Of a stretch of DNA of 64,000 bases, positions 34,695 to 44,600 are shown one piece after another. The translations under genes and the position numbers were made by a program. Each line of letters begins with the position of its first letter. The stretch's first letter is position 1. The stretch lies in assembly GCF_006547065.1 (NCBI RefSeq), contig NZ_CP041243.1, forward strand, positions 2,371,001 to 2,435,000, given 5' to 3'. The notes under the pieces are model-generated. The model was not told where the DNA came from and did no database searches. It saw only the letters and a list, made by a program, of their open reading frames with translations. This DNA comes from Brevundimonas sp. M20 (GTDB taxonomy: Bacteria; Pseudomonadota; Alphaproteobacteria; Caulobacterales; Caulobacteraceae).

Positions 34695-35201
34695 TCAGGC
34701 GGTGCCGACCGTCTCGAACAGGCAGGCGTCGATCGCCTCCTGCGGCTTCTTCGACCCGCGGATCATGAAGTCGAAGGCCGGATAGTAGCGGTCAGCGGCC
34801 TCCACGGCGGCGTCGATCATCGACGCGGCCTGCGCCAGCGTCGGACGCTCGCCCAGCGGCAGGGCCAGCGAATGGCGGAAGACGATCTCGCCATCCTCGG
34901 CCCAGACCTCGAAATGCCCCATCCAGGTGCGCTGGTTGATCAGGCCGACCAGCTCATAGGCAGCGGCGCGGCGAGCCTTGGACGCCTGCAGGTCCAGGGC
35001 GCAGCACAACTGAAGGCAATCCCCTTCCGGACGCCAGGCGAACCACAGCTCGTAGTCCTTCCAGTCACCGGCCAGCGAGAAAGCCAGATCGCCCTCGTCG
35101 GTACGATCAAACGGCAGGTTTTCCGCCACCAGCACATGCTCGACCACGTCCAGCGGATCGTAGGGCGTGTCGATTTCTTCGGGCCGAACGGCGTCCATCA
35201 A
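34695..35201 (-). CDS. YbjN domain-containing protein
   Basis: This 168-residue protein has the YbjN/type III secretion chaperone-like fold. Signature segments are NLPFDRTDEGDLAFSL, WFAWRPEGDCLQLCCALDL, NQRTWMGHFEVWAEDGEIVFRHSLAL and the C-terminal AVEAADRYYPAFDFMI. Function in these bacteria is not established; the family is suggested to act as a chaperone. It lies just upstream of proC in a likely shared transcript with the UbiK gene. Confidence 0.85.
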   Translation of the reverse strand: MMDAVRPEEIDTPYDPLDVVEHVLVAENLPFDRTDEGDLAFSLAGDWKDYELWFAWRPEGDCLQLCCALDLQASKARRAAAYELVGLINQRTWMGHFEVWAEDGEIVFRHSLALPLGERPTLAQAASMIDAAVEAADRYYPAFDFMIRGSKKPQEAIDACLFETVGTA

Positions 35202-35262
35202 GTCTTCCTTGGGCGCGACTCACGCCCTGTTAAGGAACCGTAGGCGGGTTCGCAGATTCGGC

Positions 35263-35538
35263 TCAACCGGCTGCGTCCTGAGGGGGAACACTCGCTGTGG
35301 ACGTTCCCTTGCGAGGCGTTCTGGCGGCCTTCAGGGCGGCGATTTCCTCACGCAAAGCCGTGACTTCCGCCTTCAGCGCATCGAACTCATCGCGGCGGAC
35401 CAGGTCCATTTCGGCGACGAAGCGATCCGCCTGCGCGCGCATGGCGGTCCGGGCTTCCTCGCCCGCGGTCTGGGCCAGACCCATGGCGCCGGTGGCCAGT
35501 TTCGAGAACTCGTCGAGGAAGGGATTTCGGCTTTGCAT
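35263..35538 (-). CDS. ubiK: UbiK/BMFP-domain accessory factor
   Basis: This 91-residue protein begins MQSRNPFLDEFSKLATGAMGLAQ and has a C-terminal coiled coil (RRDEFDALKAEVTALREEIAALK), the layout of the BMFP/YqiC family. E. coli UbiK helps ubiquinone synthesis enzymes work with lipid. The N-terminal amphipathic helix probably binds membrane. Confidence 0.85.
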   Translation of the reverse strand: MQSRNPFLDEFSKLATGAMGLAQTAGEEARTAMRAQADRFVAEMDLVRRDEFDALKAEVTALREEIAALKAARTPRKGTSTASVPPQDAAG

Positions 35539-35718
35539 GGTGTTCAGAGGCTCCGACTCGGACTGATGAGCATGGTTAATGAAGGTTGACCCGATATGGT
35601 GAACGAAACCTTGTCATGCTTGCGGCGAAACCGCGCTCGAGGCGTTACTGAAATTTCGGGGACGTGATCGGCGACGCTTGCTAAACCACGCCCCAAGGAA
35701 ACGCCTTCAGGAGCGCCC

Positions 35719-36630
35719 GTGCAATTTCCCGAGTTCAATCCGGTGTGGTTCAGCATCGGCCCGCTGGACATTCGCTGGTACGCCCTCGCCTATGTGGCGG
35801 GCATCGTTCTGGGCTGGTGGTACGCCGCCCGCATCATCAGGACCGAGCGTCTATGGGCGCCGGGCAAGCCGCCGATCAGCACCCAGCAGCTGGATGATCT
35901 GGTCCTGTGGATCACCCTCGGCATCATTCTGGGCGGCCGTCTGGGCTTCGCACTCTTCTATCAGCCGCATCTGTACGGCGACCTGTTCACCGGCGCGAAC
36001 TGGGGCGAGCGGCTGGCGCTGTTCCGGCTGTGGGACGGCGGCATGTCCTTCCACGGCGGCCTCTTGGGCTGCACCCTCGCGGTGGTCCTGTTCGCCCTGC
36101 GCTCGAAGGTCCGCATCCTGACCATCGGCGATATCGCCCTGGCGGCGGCGCCGTTCGGCCTGATGTTCGGGCGTCTGGCCAACTTCATCAACGGTGAACT
36201 CTGGGGTCGCGAGACGACGGTTCCGTGGGGCGTCAACTTCTGTAACCAACGCGCCCGCGACATGTACGGCGCGACCTGCGAATACCTCGGTCAGGGCCCC
36301 GGCGACGTCGTGCGCCACCCCAGCCAGCTTTATGAAGCCGGCCTCGAAGGCGTCTTCCTGCTGGGCCTGCTGGCCTTCGCCGTCTGGAAATGCGGCCTGC
36401 TGCGCAAGCCGGGCTATGCCACCGGACTGTTCCTGCTGGGCTATGGCCTGATCCGCGCCCTGCTGGAGACGGTGCGCCAGCCGGACGTCGGTCTGGATCA
36501 CCTGCCGTTCGGCCTGACCATGGGCATGATCCTGTCGACGCCGATGATGCTGATCGGCGCCTGGCTGATCTGGCGCGCCTGGAGCCGCCCGCCGGTGGAC
36601 CGGACGGACGGGGCGCCCGCGGCGTCATGA
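35719..36630 (+). CDS. lgt: Prolipoprotein diacylglyceryl transferase
   Basis: This 303-residue inner-membrane enzyme adds diacylglycerol to the lipobox cysteine. It has seven or so membrane segments, the family signature GRLANFINGELWGRET, RWYALAYVAGI, the active-site region FHGGLLG and HPSQLYEA. A GTG start with CAGGAG 5 nt upstream is clear. Its stop overlaps the next gene (ATGA). Confidence 0.93.
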   Translation: MQFPEFNPVWFSIGPLDIRWYALAYVAGIVLGWWYAARIIRTERLWAPGKPPISTQQLDDLVLWITLGIILGGRLGFALFYQPHLYGDLFTGANWGERLALFRLWDGGMSFHGGLLGCTLAVVLFALRSKVRILTIGDIALAAAPFGLMFGRLANFINGELWGRETTVPWGVNFCNQRARDMYGATCEYLGQGPGDVVRHPSQLYEAGLEGVFLLGLLAFAVWKCGLLRKPGYATGLFLLGYGLIRALLETVRQPDVGLDHLPFGLTMGMILSTPMMLIGAWLIWRAWSRPPVDRTDGAPAAS

Positions 36631-37712
36631 GCCTGAAGGACCGGCTGGCGCGCGAGATCGCCCTGACGGGACCGATGACGGTCGCCGACTACATGACCCG
36701 GTGCCTGCACGATCCGCAGGCCGGCTATTACGCGACCCGCCCCGCCCTCGGCGCGACCGGCGACTTCATCACCGCGCCGATGATCAGCCAGATGTTCGGC
36801 GAACTGATCGGTCTGTGGGCTATCGAACTGTGGAACCGGCTGGGCGCGCCCGAGCGGGTGCGGCTGGTCGAGGTTGGCCCCGGCGACGGGACCCTGATGG
36901 CCGACGCCCTGCGCGCCGCCCGTCTGGCGCCGGAGTTCCTGGAGGCGGTCGATCTGATCCTGATTGAGCCCAGCGCGCCCCTGCGCGAGGCGCAGGCCCG
37001 CATGCTGGCCGACAGCGACGTGCACCCGCGCTGGGTCTCGTCCCTCCAGCAGCTCGAGACCGACGCCCCCGTGATCCTGATCGCCAATGAGGTCCTCGAC
37101 TGCATGCCCGCCCGCCAGTTCGTGAAGACGGAGGATGGCTGGGCCGAGCGCTGCGTGGGCGTGACCGACGCCGAGAACGGCGCGGGCGATCTGCAGTTCG
37201 GGCTCGTGCGGATCACCGGCGGCTTCAAACGCCCGGACTTCGAGGTCGCGCCGGGCCAGACCATCGAGATTTCGGACCAGCAGGCCATCTTCGGTCGCGA
37301 TCTGGCCAACCTGCTGAAGGCCGCCGACGGCGCCGCACTGCTGATCGACTACGGCCGCGCAAGACCCGAGGCCGGAGATACCCTTCAGGCCCTGAAACGT
37401 CACCAGAAGGTCGATCCGCTGGCTGAGCCCGGTGAGGCCGATCTGACCCAGTGGGCTGACTTCCCCACCGTGCAGGAAGCCGCCGTGCATGCGGGCGCCG
37501 GCGTGACCGGCTGTCTGGGTCAGGGCGAGTTCCTGAAGCTGCTTGGCATCGAGGCTCGCGCCGACCGGCTGAAGTCCGGCCGCCCGGACGCCGCCCCGAT
37601 CATCGAGCGCCAACTGGCCCGCCTGACAGACGACGACCAGATGGGAACCCTGTTCAAGGCCTGCGCGATCTTCTCTCCGCACACCCTGGTCGTGCCGGGA
37701 TTCGAGGAGTGA
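36627..37712 (+). CDS. SAM-dependent methyltransferase, MidA/NDUFAF7 family
   Basis: This 361-residue protein has MTVADYMTRCLHDPQAGYYATRPALGATGDFITAPMIS (the MidA N-terminal signature), the SAM-binding VEVGPGDGTLMADALR and ILIANEVLDCMPARQF. Mitochondrial NDUFAF7 methylates complex I subunit NDUFS2; bacterial members are presumed protein arginine methyltransferases. It is coupled to lgt and to the next gene. Confidence 0.88.
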   Translation: MSLKDRLAREIALTGPMTVADYMTRCLHDPQAGYYATRPALGATGDFITAPMISQMFGELIGLWAIELWNRLGAPERVRLVEVGPGDGTLMADALRAARLAPEFLEAVDLILIEPSAPLREAQARMLADSDVHPRWVSSLQQLETDAPVILIANEVLDCMPARQFVKTEDGWAERCVGVTDAENGAGDLQFGLVRITGGFKRPDFEVAPGQTIEISDQQAIFGRDLANLLKAADGAALLIDYGRARPEAGDTLQALKRHQKVDPLAEPGEADLTQWADFPTVQEAAVHAGAGVTGCLGQGEFLKLLGIEARADRLKSGRPDAAPIIERQLARLTDDDQMGTLFKACAIFSPHTLVVPGFEE

Positions 37713-37714
37713 CC

Positions 37715-38485
37715 ATGTCGCTGGAACCGATCACCCATCCCCTGCTGGACCGCGCGGGCGTCCGCCACGGGTTCTTCACCCGGCAGGGCGGTGTCTCGAC
37801 CGGTATCTACGACAGCCTCAACGCCGGGCTGGGCTCCACCGACGATCCAGCCGCCGTGGCCGAGAACCGCCGCCGCATCGCTGCCCACTTGGGCGGGACG
37901 CCGGACGACATCGCCGCCTGCTACCAGATCCACTCCGCCGTCTGCCGGGTGGCCGAGGCGGGCTGGAAGGGCGAGCGGCCCGAGGGCGACGCCGTCGCCA
38001 CCGCCGCGCCCGGCGTCATCTGCGGCGTCCTTACCGCCGACTGCGCCCCTGTCCTGCTGGCCGATCCGGACGCCGGCGTCGTCGGCGCGGCCCACGCGGG
38101 CTGGAAGGGCGCGTTGGGCGGGGTCGTCCATTCCACCGTCGCCGCCTTGGAGGCGCTCGGCGCGCGTCCGGCGAACATCGTCGCCGTGGTCGGCCCCTGC
38201 ATCGGTCAGGCGTCCTATCAGGTCGGCGCCGATTTCGAGGAACGCTTCGCCCACCACGATCCGGGCAGCGAGCGCTTCTTCATCCCCGCCGGGGCTCCGG
38301 ACAAACGCCTGTTCGACCTGCCCGGCTTCGTCCTGTGGCGTCTGGAGCAGGCGGGCGTGGGTCAGGCCGCATGGACCGGCCACGACACCCGCGCCGACGA
38401 GGTGCGGTTCTTCTCGAACCGCCGCGCCTTCCTGAACGGGGAGCCCGACTTCGGCCGCCTGATGAGCGCGATCAGCCTGGGCTAG
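37715..38485 (+). CDS. pgeF: Laccase-domain (YfiH/PgeF-type) multicopper polyphenol oxidoreductase family protein
   Basis: This 256-residue protein matches YfiH/DUF152, whose E. coli member edits peptidoglycan precursors and other members act as purine nucleoside phosphorylases. Key segments are RHGFFTRQGGVSTG, TADCAPVLLADPDAGVVGAAHAGWKGALGGV (zinc-binding histidine and cysteine) and VGPCIGQASYQVG. ATG 37715 has GAGGAG 5 nt upstream; the GTG at 37709 is less likely. Confidence 0.88.
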   Translation: MSLEPITHPLLDRAGVRHGFFTRQGGVSTGIYDSLNAGLGSTDDPAAVAENRRRIAAHLGGTPDDIAACYQIHSAVCRVAEAGWKGERPEGDAVATAAPGVICGVLTADCAPVLLADPDAGVVGAAHAGWKGALGGVVHSTVAALEALGARPANIVAVVGPCIGQASYQVGADFEERFAHHDPGSERFFIPAGAPDKRLFDLPGFVLWRLEQAGVGQAAWTGHDTRADEVRFFSNRRAFLNGEPDFGRLMSAISLG

Positions 38486-38594
38486 CCTGTCCCCCCCCCG
38501 TTGCGGAGCAATGCCGAGTCGCAGGCCATGACCTACGGCGCAGCGGACGGACACGGCCCGCGCCGTCGCCGTCGTCTCTCAAATCACAGGAAGC

Positions 38595-38681
38595 CGTCGT
38601 CGAAATCACCGAGAATTCGTCGTCGAAATCACCGAGAATTCGTCGCCGAAATCACCGAAAATTCGTCGTCGAATTCTCGCC
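38595..38681. repeat. Tandem repeat, 23-bp unit x about 3.8
   Basis: Three consecutive 23-bp units (38595-38617, 38618-38640, 38641-38663) and a partial fourth carry CGTCGTCGAAATCACC followed by GAGAATT. Units 1 and 2 are identical and unit 3 has two changes. The rest of the 38486-38696 gap holds no gene I can support. Confidence 0.75.
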
Positions 38682-38696
38682 AACCCTAACGGGTGT

Positions 38697-39602
38697 TCAG
38701 CCTGCCATCGCCATCTGCGGCACGCGGGTCACGACGCGCCAGGCCTGCGGGTTGGCCAGCAGTTCCCGGACCAGCAGGTTGTTGATCGCGTGACCGGCCC
38801 TCACGCCCTCGTAGCGGCCAAGCAGGGGCGCGCCGAGCACGTACAGGTCGCCTATAGCGTCCAGCGCCTTGTGCTTCACGAACTCGCGCTCCATGCGCAG
38901 CCCGCCCGGGTTCAGGATCTGGTCGCCGTCGATGACCACGGCGTTCTCCAGCGAGCCGCCACGGGCCAGACCGGCCTTGCGCAGGGCCTCGACCTCATGG
39001 GCGAAGCCGAAGGTGCGGGCGGCCATGATCTCGTCGCGGAAGGTCTGCTCATCGACCACGAAGTCCACGACCTGATTGCCGATGACCGGGGTGGCGAAGT
39101 CGATCTCGAACCGCATCTCGTAACGGTCGCAGGGCAGCAGGACGGCGGACTTGTCGCCCTCCTGAACCCGGATCGGCTCCAGAATCTCGATGTACTCGAC
39201 CGGGGCTTCCTGCTTGCGGAAGCCCGCGCGGTCCAGCAGCTGCACGAACTGCAGGGCCGAACCGTCCAGGATCGGCAGTTCGGGGCCGTCCACCTCGACC
39301 ACGGCGTTCGACACGCCCAGCGCGGCGAAGGCGGCCATCAGGTGCTCGATGGTCGACAGGCGAACGCCGGCGGCGTTCTCGATCATGGTGTTCAGGCGGG
39401 CGTCGACCACGGCCTCGCCCGTCACCGGGATGCGGTTGTCGCGGTCAGTGATGTCGGTGCGGACGAAGACGATGCCCGTGCCGACCGGCGCCGGGCGCAC
39501 GGCCAGACGCACGCGGTCGCCCGTGTGCACGCCCACGCCGGCGATGATCGCGGGCGCGATGGTCGTCTTCTGAAGATGGTCGTGACGGACCGACAAACTC
39601 AA
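38697..39602 (-). CDS. lpxC: UDP-3-O-acyl-N-acetylglucosamine deacetylase
   Basis: This 301-residue zinc enzyme makes the committed step of lipid A synthesis. It has IAGVGVHTGDRVRLAVRPA, the zinc histidine in STIEHLMAAFAALG, the segment RTFGFAHEVE, and the second zinc motif HKALDAIGDL. It follows ftsZ on the minus strand, the usual dcw order. The start is a TTG at 39602; there is no strong ribosome binding site, so start confidence is modest. A terminator lies between ftsZ and this gene, so it probably has its own promoter in 39603-39764. Confidence 0.94.
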   Translation of the reverse strand: MSLSVRHDHLQKTTIAPAIIAGVGVHTGDRVRLAVRPAPVGTGIVFVRTDITDRDNRIPVTGEAVVDARLNTMIENAAGVRLSTIEHLMAAFAALGVSNAVVEVDGPELPILDGSALQFVQLLDRAGFRKQEAPVEYIEILEPIRVQEGDKSAVLLPCDRYEMRFEIDFATPVIGNQVVDFVVDEQTFRDEIMAARTFGFAHEVEALRKAGLARGGSLENAVVIDGDQILNPGGLRMEREFVKHKALDAIGDLYVLGAPLLGRYEGVRAGHAINNLLVRELLANPQAWRVVTRVPQMAMAG

Positions 39603-39764
39603 ACTCTCTTCATCTTGCGCCCCGCCTCTCTGTGCGGAGTTCGCCCCACGCCTTGGTTACCGATCTCTTCGCAACCGCGAAATGAAAGTCGGGTTTCGGA
39701 TTGTTTCGGCCTGAAACAGAGGAGGCCTGAGGGCTAAAGAGACGAGCGTTGAGGCGAAAGAAGA

Positions 39765-39790
39765 AGGGGCGGCCCCTGCGGACCGCCCCT
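39765..39790 (-). terminator. Rho-independent terminator of ftsZ
   Basis: On the minus strand, AGGGGCGG (39790-39783) pairs with CCGCCCCT (39772-39765) around a 10-nt loop, followed by TTCTTCTTT. It lies 27 nt past the ftsZ stop. It separates ftsZ from lpxC transcription. Confidence 0.8.
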
Positions 39791-39816
39791 CGAACCTTTA
39801 CCCTTGAACCCTGGTC

Positions 39817-41385
39817 CTAGTTCGCCAGCCGGCGCAGGAAGGACGGGATTTCCAGATCGTCTTCGGCCTGGCCCAGCTCCGGCTCGATGGTCGGCTGGGT
39901 CTGACTGGTGTGACGCATTTCCGTCTGACGGTTGCCGGACGGCGGATAGGTGGGCTGCTGACGCTTCTTGCCAAACAGGCTCCAGCCGCTCTTGCGGTGG
40001 TCCCGGTCGTCATAGCCGTCGTCATAGGCCGGTTCCGGACGCGGGGCGGGCTCGGGAGCCGGCGCGCGTTCCATGTACAGGTCGCCCTGGGCTTGCGGCG
40101 CCTTCTCGGCGGCCGGACGCGGATTGTTCTCGTACTCCTCGACCCACGGATCGACGATCGGCTCCAGCGTGCGCTCTTCAGCGACGTGGATAACCGGCTC
40201 GGGCTTGGGCTCCGGCGCGCGCGCTACCGCGCCGTAAGCCGGCTGAGCGGGCTGAAAGGTGGGGACGATCGGAGCCTCTTCGACGCGGGCGCGGACCGGC
40301 TCGGCGGCGCGAACGGGCTCCGAACGCACCGGCTCGGAAGCGCGCGGAGCGAAGGCCGGGGCCGGGCGACGCGTGTCGAAGGTCGCCGAACCCGAAGAGG
40401 GCGGCGCCTTGGCGGCGGCGGTGTCTTCCATGCCGGTCGCCACGACCGACACGCGGATCTTGCCGTCCAGGGCCGGATCGAAGGCGGCGCCGAAGATGAT
40501 GTTGGCGTCCGAATCCACTTCGCCGGCGATGGCGTTGGCGGCCTCGTCGACTTCCAGCAGGGTCATGTCCATGCCGCCGGTGATGTTCACCAGCACAGCC
40601 TTGGCGCCCTTCAGCGAGGTCTCGTCCAGCAGGGGGTTGGCGATGGCGTTCTGGGCCGCCATCAGGGCGCGGTCGTCGCCCGAGGCCTCGCCGGTGCCCA
40701 TCATCGCCTTGCCCATCTCGGACATGACGGCGCGGACGTCGGCGAAATCGAGGTTGATCAGGCCCGGCAGGATCATCAGGTCGGTGATCGAGCGCACGCC
40801 AGAGTGCAGGACCTGATCGGCCATGCCGAAGGCGTCGGCGAAGGTCGTGCGCTCGTTGGCGACGCGGAACAGGTTCTGGTTCGGAATGACGATCAGGGTG
40901 TCGACGTAGCGCTGCAGCTCGGCGATGCCGGCCTCGGCCAGACGCATGCGGTGACGGCCTTCAAAGGTGAAGGGCTTGGTCACGACGCCGACGGTCAGGA
41001 TGCCGCGATCACGGGCGCATTTGGCGATGACGGGGGCCGCGCCGGTGCCGGTGCCGCCGCCCATGCCACAGGTGATGAAGACCATGTGGGCGCCGTCCAG
41101 GTGCCCGAAGATTTCCTCGGCGGATTCCTCGGCGGCGTTCATGCCGACTTCGGGGTGCGCGCCGGCGCCCAGTCCCTGGGTGATGGTCTCACCCAGCTGG
41201 ATGCGGCGGTCGGTCTTGGCGAAGGAGAGGTGTTGCGCGTCGGTGTTGGCGACCACGAACTCGACACCTTCCAGACCGGCGTCGATCATGTTGTTGACGG
41301 CATTGCCGCCCGCGCCGCCGACGCCGAACACGACGATCCGGGGCTTCAGTTCCGTAGCTTGCGGACGCACCAGCGAGAGAGACAT
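39817..41385 (-). CDS. ftsZ: Cell division protein FtsZ
   Basis: This 522-residue tubulin-like GTPase forms the division ring. The GTPase domain has [14 protein letters not shown], the tubulin signature [13 protein letters not shown] and the T7-loop region [12 protein letters not shown] long Pro/Glu/Arg-rich linker (about residues 320-508) leads to the conserved tail [11 protein letters not shown], the Caulobacter-like FtsA/partner binding peptide. Upstream are a CtrA-like site and two GANTC sites. It is separated from ftsA by a TonB receptor gene, unlike the usual ftsA-ftsZ order. Confidence 0.97.
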   Translation of the reverse strand: MSLSLVRPQATELKPRIVVFGVGGAGGNAVNNMIDAGLEGVEFVVANTDAQHLSFAKTDRRIQLGETITQGLGAGAHPEVGMNAAEESAEEIFGHLDGAHMVFITCGMGGGTGTGAAPVIAKCARDRGILTVGVVTKPFTFEGRHRMRLAEAGIAELQRYVDTLIVIPNQNLFRVANERTTFADAFGMADQVLHSGVRSITDLMILPGLINLDFADVRAVMSEMGKAMMGTGEASGDDRALMAAQNAIANPLLDETSLKGAKAVLVNITGGMDMTLLEVDEAANAIAGEVDSDANIIFGAAFDPALDGKIRVSVVATGMEDTAAAKAPPSSGSATFDTRRPAPAFAPRASEPVRSEPVRAAEPVRARVEEAPIVPTFQPAQPAYGAVARAPEPKPEPVIHVAEERTLEPIVDPWVEEYENNPRPAAEKAPQAQGDLYMERAPAPEPAPRPEPAYDDGYDDRDHRKSGWSLFGKKRQQPTYPPSGNRQTEMRHTSQTQPTIEPELGQAEDDLEIPSFLRRLAN

Positions 41386-41387
41386 TT

Positions 41388-41514
41388 TTCCGACCCTAAT
41401 TCCGACCCTGCCCTTGCAGTCCCGATGCGAAATCCCCGCCGAATCGCATTGGTTATGAGCGCGTTAAGGAAGCGCCCGAACTGCTTAAGGGAGTGTTACC
41501 GGATAGGCTGAGTC
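41388..41514 (-). promoter_or_regulatory. ftsZ upstream region with CtrA-like and CcrM-type sites
   Basis: A pair TTAT-N7-TTAA (41453-41467) matches the CtrA box TTAA-N7-TTAA with one change. GANTC sites, the CcrM methylation target, lie at 41441-41445 (GAATC) and 41510-41514 (GAGTC). A 10-bp direct repeat (AGGGTCGGAA read on the minus strand, at 41388-41397 and 41400-41409) sits just before the ATG. In Caulobacter CtrA and CcrM methylation are known to control ftsZ transcription; here the role is inferred by position. Confidence 0.55.
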
Positions 41515-41584
41515 GGGTCGGAGGCCACGGAAATCGTTAACCTTGGCCGCAAAATCCCGGCCGCGTCCGCCGCCGCGCAACGAA

Positions 41585-41612
41585 AAGGGGCGGCCCTCGC
41601 GAGCCGCCCCTT
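41585..41612 (-). terminator. Rho-independent terminator of the TonB receptor gene
   Basis: AAGGGGCGGC (41585-41594) and GCCGCCCCTT (41603-41612) form a perfect 10-bp stem with an 8-nt loop. On the minus strand it ends in TTTT. It lies 24 nt after the receptor stop and insulates ftsZ from that transcript. Confidence 0.8.
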
Positions 41613-41636
41613 CCGTCTTGTGTCGTCTGCTCGTTC

Positions 41637-44600
41637 TTAGAACGGGCGGTAATTCAGGCCCACGAAGAAGCGCGTGCCGTAGGGGTCGAAGTTGCTGTAC
41701 GTCGTCGTGCCCAGGTAGGCGGGCTGTTCGGCGTCGAACGCGTTGACCACACCGAAGCGGATCGACAGGTCGTCCCGGAGGTTCGCACGGACCGTGAAGT
41801 CATGGCGGGCGAAGTCGCCGGTGTCGTAGGTGTCATACGGACGAGAGTCCAGGTTGGACATCTGGTCGCGGATGCGAGCGCTGTTCTGGGCCGTCTGCCA
41901 GTCCATCGACCAGTTGACGCTCCAGGTGTCGTTCGGAACCCAGGTCAGCGACGAGGTGAAGCGAACGCGGGGGTAGAAGACGCCGGCCGACAGTTCGGTG
42001 AAGCTGGCGGCGTTCGCCGGGTCCAGGAACTGCTTCTGCTCGATCAGCCAGAGGCCGCCCAGGCTGTAGTTGAAGCGGCCCAGGTTCCAGCCGAAGGCTT
42101 CTTCGGTGTCCAGCGAGTAACGCAGGGTGAAGTCCAGACCACGCGTCTGAAGCGCCGCGTAGTTGATCGAGCTCTGGATGAAGCCGCCGATCGGATCGCC
42201 CGAAGCGGCGCCGAGGTAGAACTCACGGCCCGGGGTCGGGTCGTTGCGGAACAGCAGACCGCAGGTTTGCGGGTCCAGGGTCGGTCCGTTGACGCAGAGG
42301 TTGGACATCGTCTGGGCGCTGACCGACGCGATAACGTCGGTGATCTCGATTTCATAGTAGTCGAGGATCAGCTGCAGGTTCGGGAACATCCGCGGTTCCA
42401 GCGCCACCGAGAAGGTGAAGCTTTCCGATTCTTCCGGACGGAGGTTGGCGTTGCCGCCGCTGACGCCCGCGATACCCGACGAATAGATCGGGTTGAAGTC
42501 GTCGGTGTTGGTCGCCGTCGTGCCCGCGAAATCGTAGGCCAGAGCGGTGCCGTTGGCGGCGTTGTACTGGTTCAGCAGCGCCTGGCAGTTGGCAATCCGG
42601 TTGGTGCGAATTTCCGTGTTCTGGGCGGCGATGTTCAGCGTCGCGCAGGGATCAACGTAGCCGTTGGCGAAGGTCTGGCTGAAGGGCGAGAAGTTCTCAC
42701 CCAGGTTCGGCGCGCGGAACGAGGTGTTCAGGCTGGCCTTGAAGGTGATGTCGCGGATCGGGCGATACACGAAGTTCACGCCGTAGACATCGCCGTCGCC
42801 GGCGGTGGTGTAGTCGAAGGCGCGGTACGAACCGCTCACTTCGGCGTACTCACCCAGCCAGCTGTCGCGGACCAGCGGCAGCGAAAGTTCGGCGAACCAC
42901 TCTTCCGACTCGTACTCCGCGCCGAGGAAGTCAGCACCGGTGTTGAGGAACAGCAGACGGTCGCCCGTCGTGGCGCTGCGGCCGACACCTTCGGTGTACT
43001 CGCGACGCCATTCGGCGCCGACGGCGACGCCGATCGCGCCGGCGCCCCAGAAGTCCCACAGCTGGCCGGAGATGGCGCCGATGGCCTGCTCCTGCTGGTT
43101 GACGTGGCTGACGGTGATCGCCGCATCGACATAGGCCAGGGCGGCTTCGCTCTGGTTGCCGGCGCCGAAGACGTTGAGCGGAACGCACTCGTTCAGGGCG
43201 CGCGTGCCTTCAACGCTGTCGGTCAGCAGACCGCCGCGGAAGTAGTCGTCCAGATCGCCGGAGGTGGCCTGGATCAGCTTGGCGCGGCAGACGATCTCGC
43301 CCGGACGGCCGTTGACGGCGCCCGCGGTGTCGACCACGGCGTCAGCCGCGAGGGCGAAGCGCTGAACGTCAACGCCACGCTCGACGTTCTCGTTGCGGGC
43401 CTCGCCGTTCACATACGACAGATCCCAGTTGATGTTCTTGATGAAGGCCAGCTGGTCGAAGCCGCCGTTCAGGCCGATCACATAGCGCTCGACTTCGCGG
43501 TGGTTGTCCTGGGTGCGATCCGGACCGAACATCGAGTGACGGGCCCAGGCGCGAGCCTGCGTCAAGGCCGGCGTGCCGGGCGTGGTCGCGTTGGCGGTGT
43601 AGTTGGTGACAGTGTTCGCCTGGATCGCCGCACGGACGTTGGCCGGCAGATAGGCGTTGTCCAGACGCAGGTCGAACTGGCTGGTCGCCCGGATCGGGTT
43701 GGTCCAGTTCGCGGCATAGCTGCCGTCGTGCAGGAAGATGTCGAAGAAGGTCGGCTGGCTGATGTCGAAGGTGTCTTCCTCGACGTACTTGTATTCAGCC
43801 GTCAGACCGATGTTCTCGGTGATCGCGAAGTTCGCGCCGACCTGATAGCGGGCCGAGGTCGATTCCGGAACGCGGCTGTCCTGACCGAAGCGCGAGGGAT
43901 TCTCGCCGTCACCGCCGATGTTCAGGGTGCGGTTGGAGCCGACGTTGCCGATGCGCTGGCCGAAGTTGGCGAGGCGGGCGGTGGTGCCTTCATAGACGTA
44001 GGTCTTGAGCGGATCCAGCGAGTAGCAGTTGGCGCTGGTCAGAGCGGTACAGCTGGCCAGCGGCACATCCGGGTCGTTCAGCGGGCTGGGCTGCTGCGAG
44101 TTGGCGAGCGTGGTCTGACCCCAACGCGGACGCGACAGGGTGGTCAGGCCGCTGAACACGGCGCTGTCCAGCATGCCGTCGTTCGGGGCGTTGGTCGGGT
44201 CGGCGTCGATACCGACCAGGGCGCGCGAGTCACGCAGCCAGTCGATGTCCATCGACTCGACCATGTCGATGTCTTCGTACTCGGCGAAGCCGTACAGGTT
44301 CAGACGATCATCCAGCAGGTTGATGCCGCCCAGCACCGAGATACGCTTGTTGGCCTGACCGGCCTGGTTGATCATGCCGTAGTTGGCGTCGATCTCGAGA
44401 CCCTCGAAGTCACGACGCAGGGTGAAGTTCAGCACGCCCGAGACGGCGTCAGCGCCGTAAACCGACGAGGCGCCGCCGGTGACGATTTCGATGTTCTCGA
44501 TCAGCAGACGCGGGATCGAGTCGACGTCAACGGCCAGGTTGCCCTGGGCGGCGCCGACGTGACGACGACCGTCGACCAGCACCAGGGTGCGGCCGGTGCC

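Noticed and set aside
38595..38681. Possible CRISPR array
   Set aside because: Units are contiguous without spacers and only about 3.8 copies are present; no cas genes are nearby.
38501..38689. Small plus-strand frame across the tandem repeat
   Set aside because: Its sequence is basic, repeat-derived and has no ribosome binding site.
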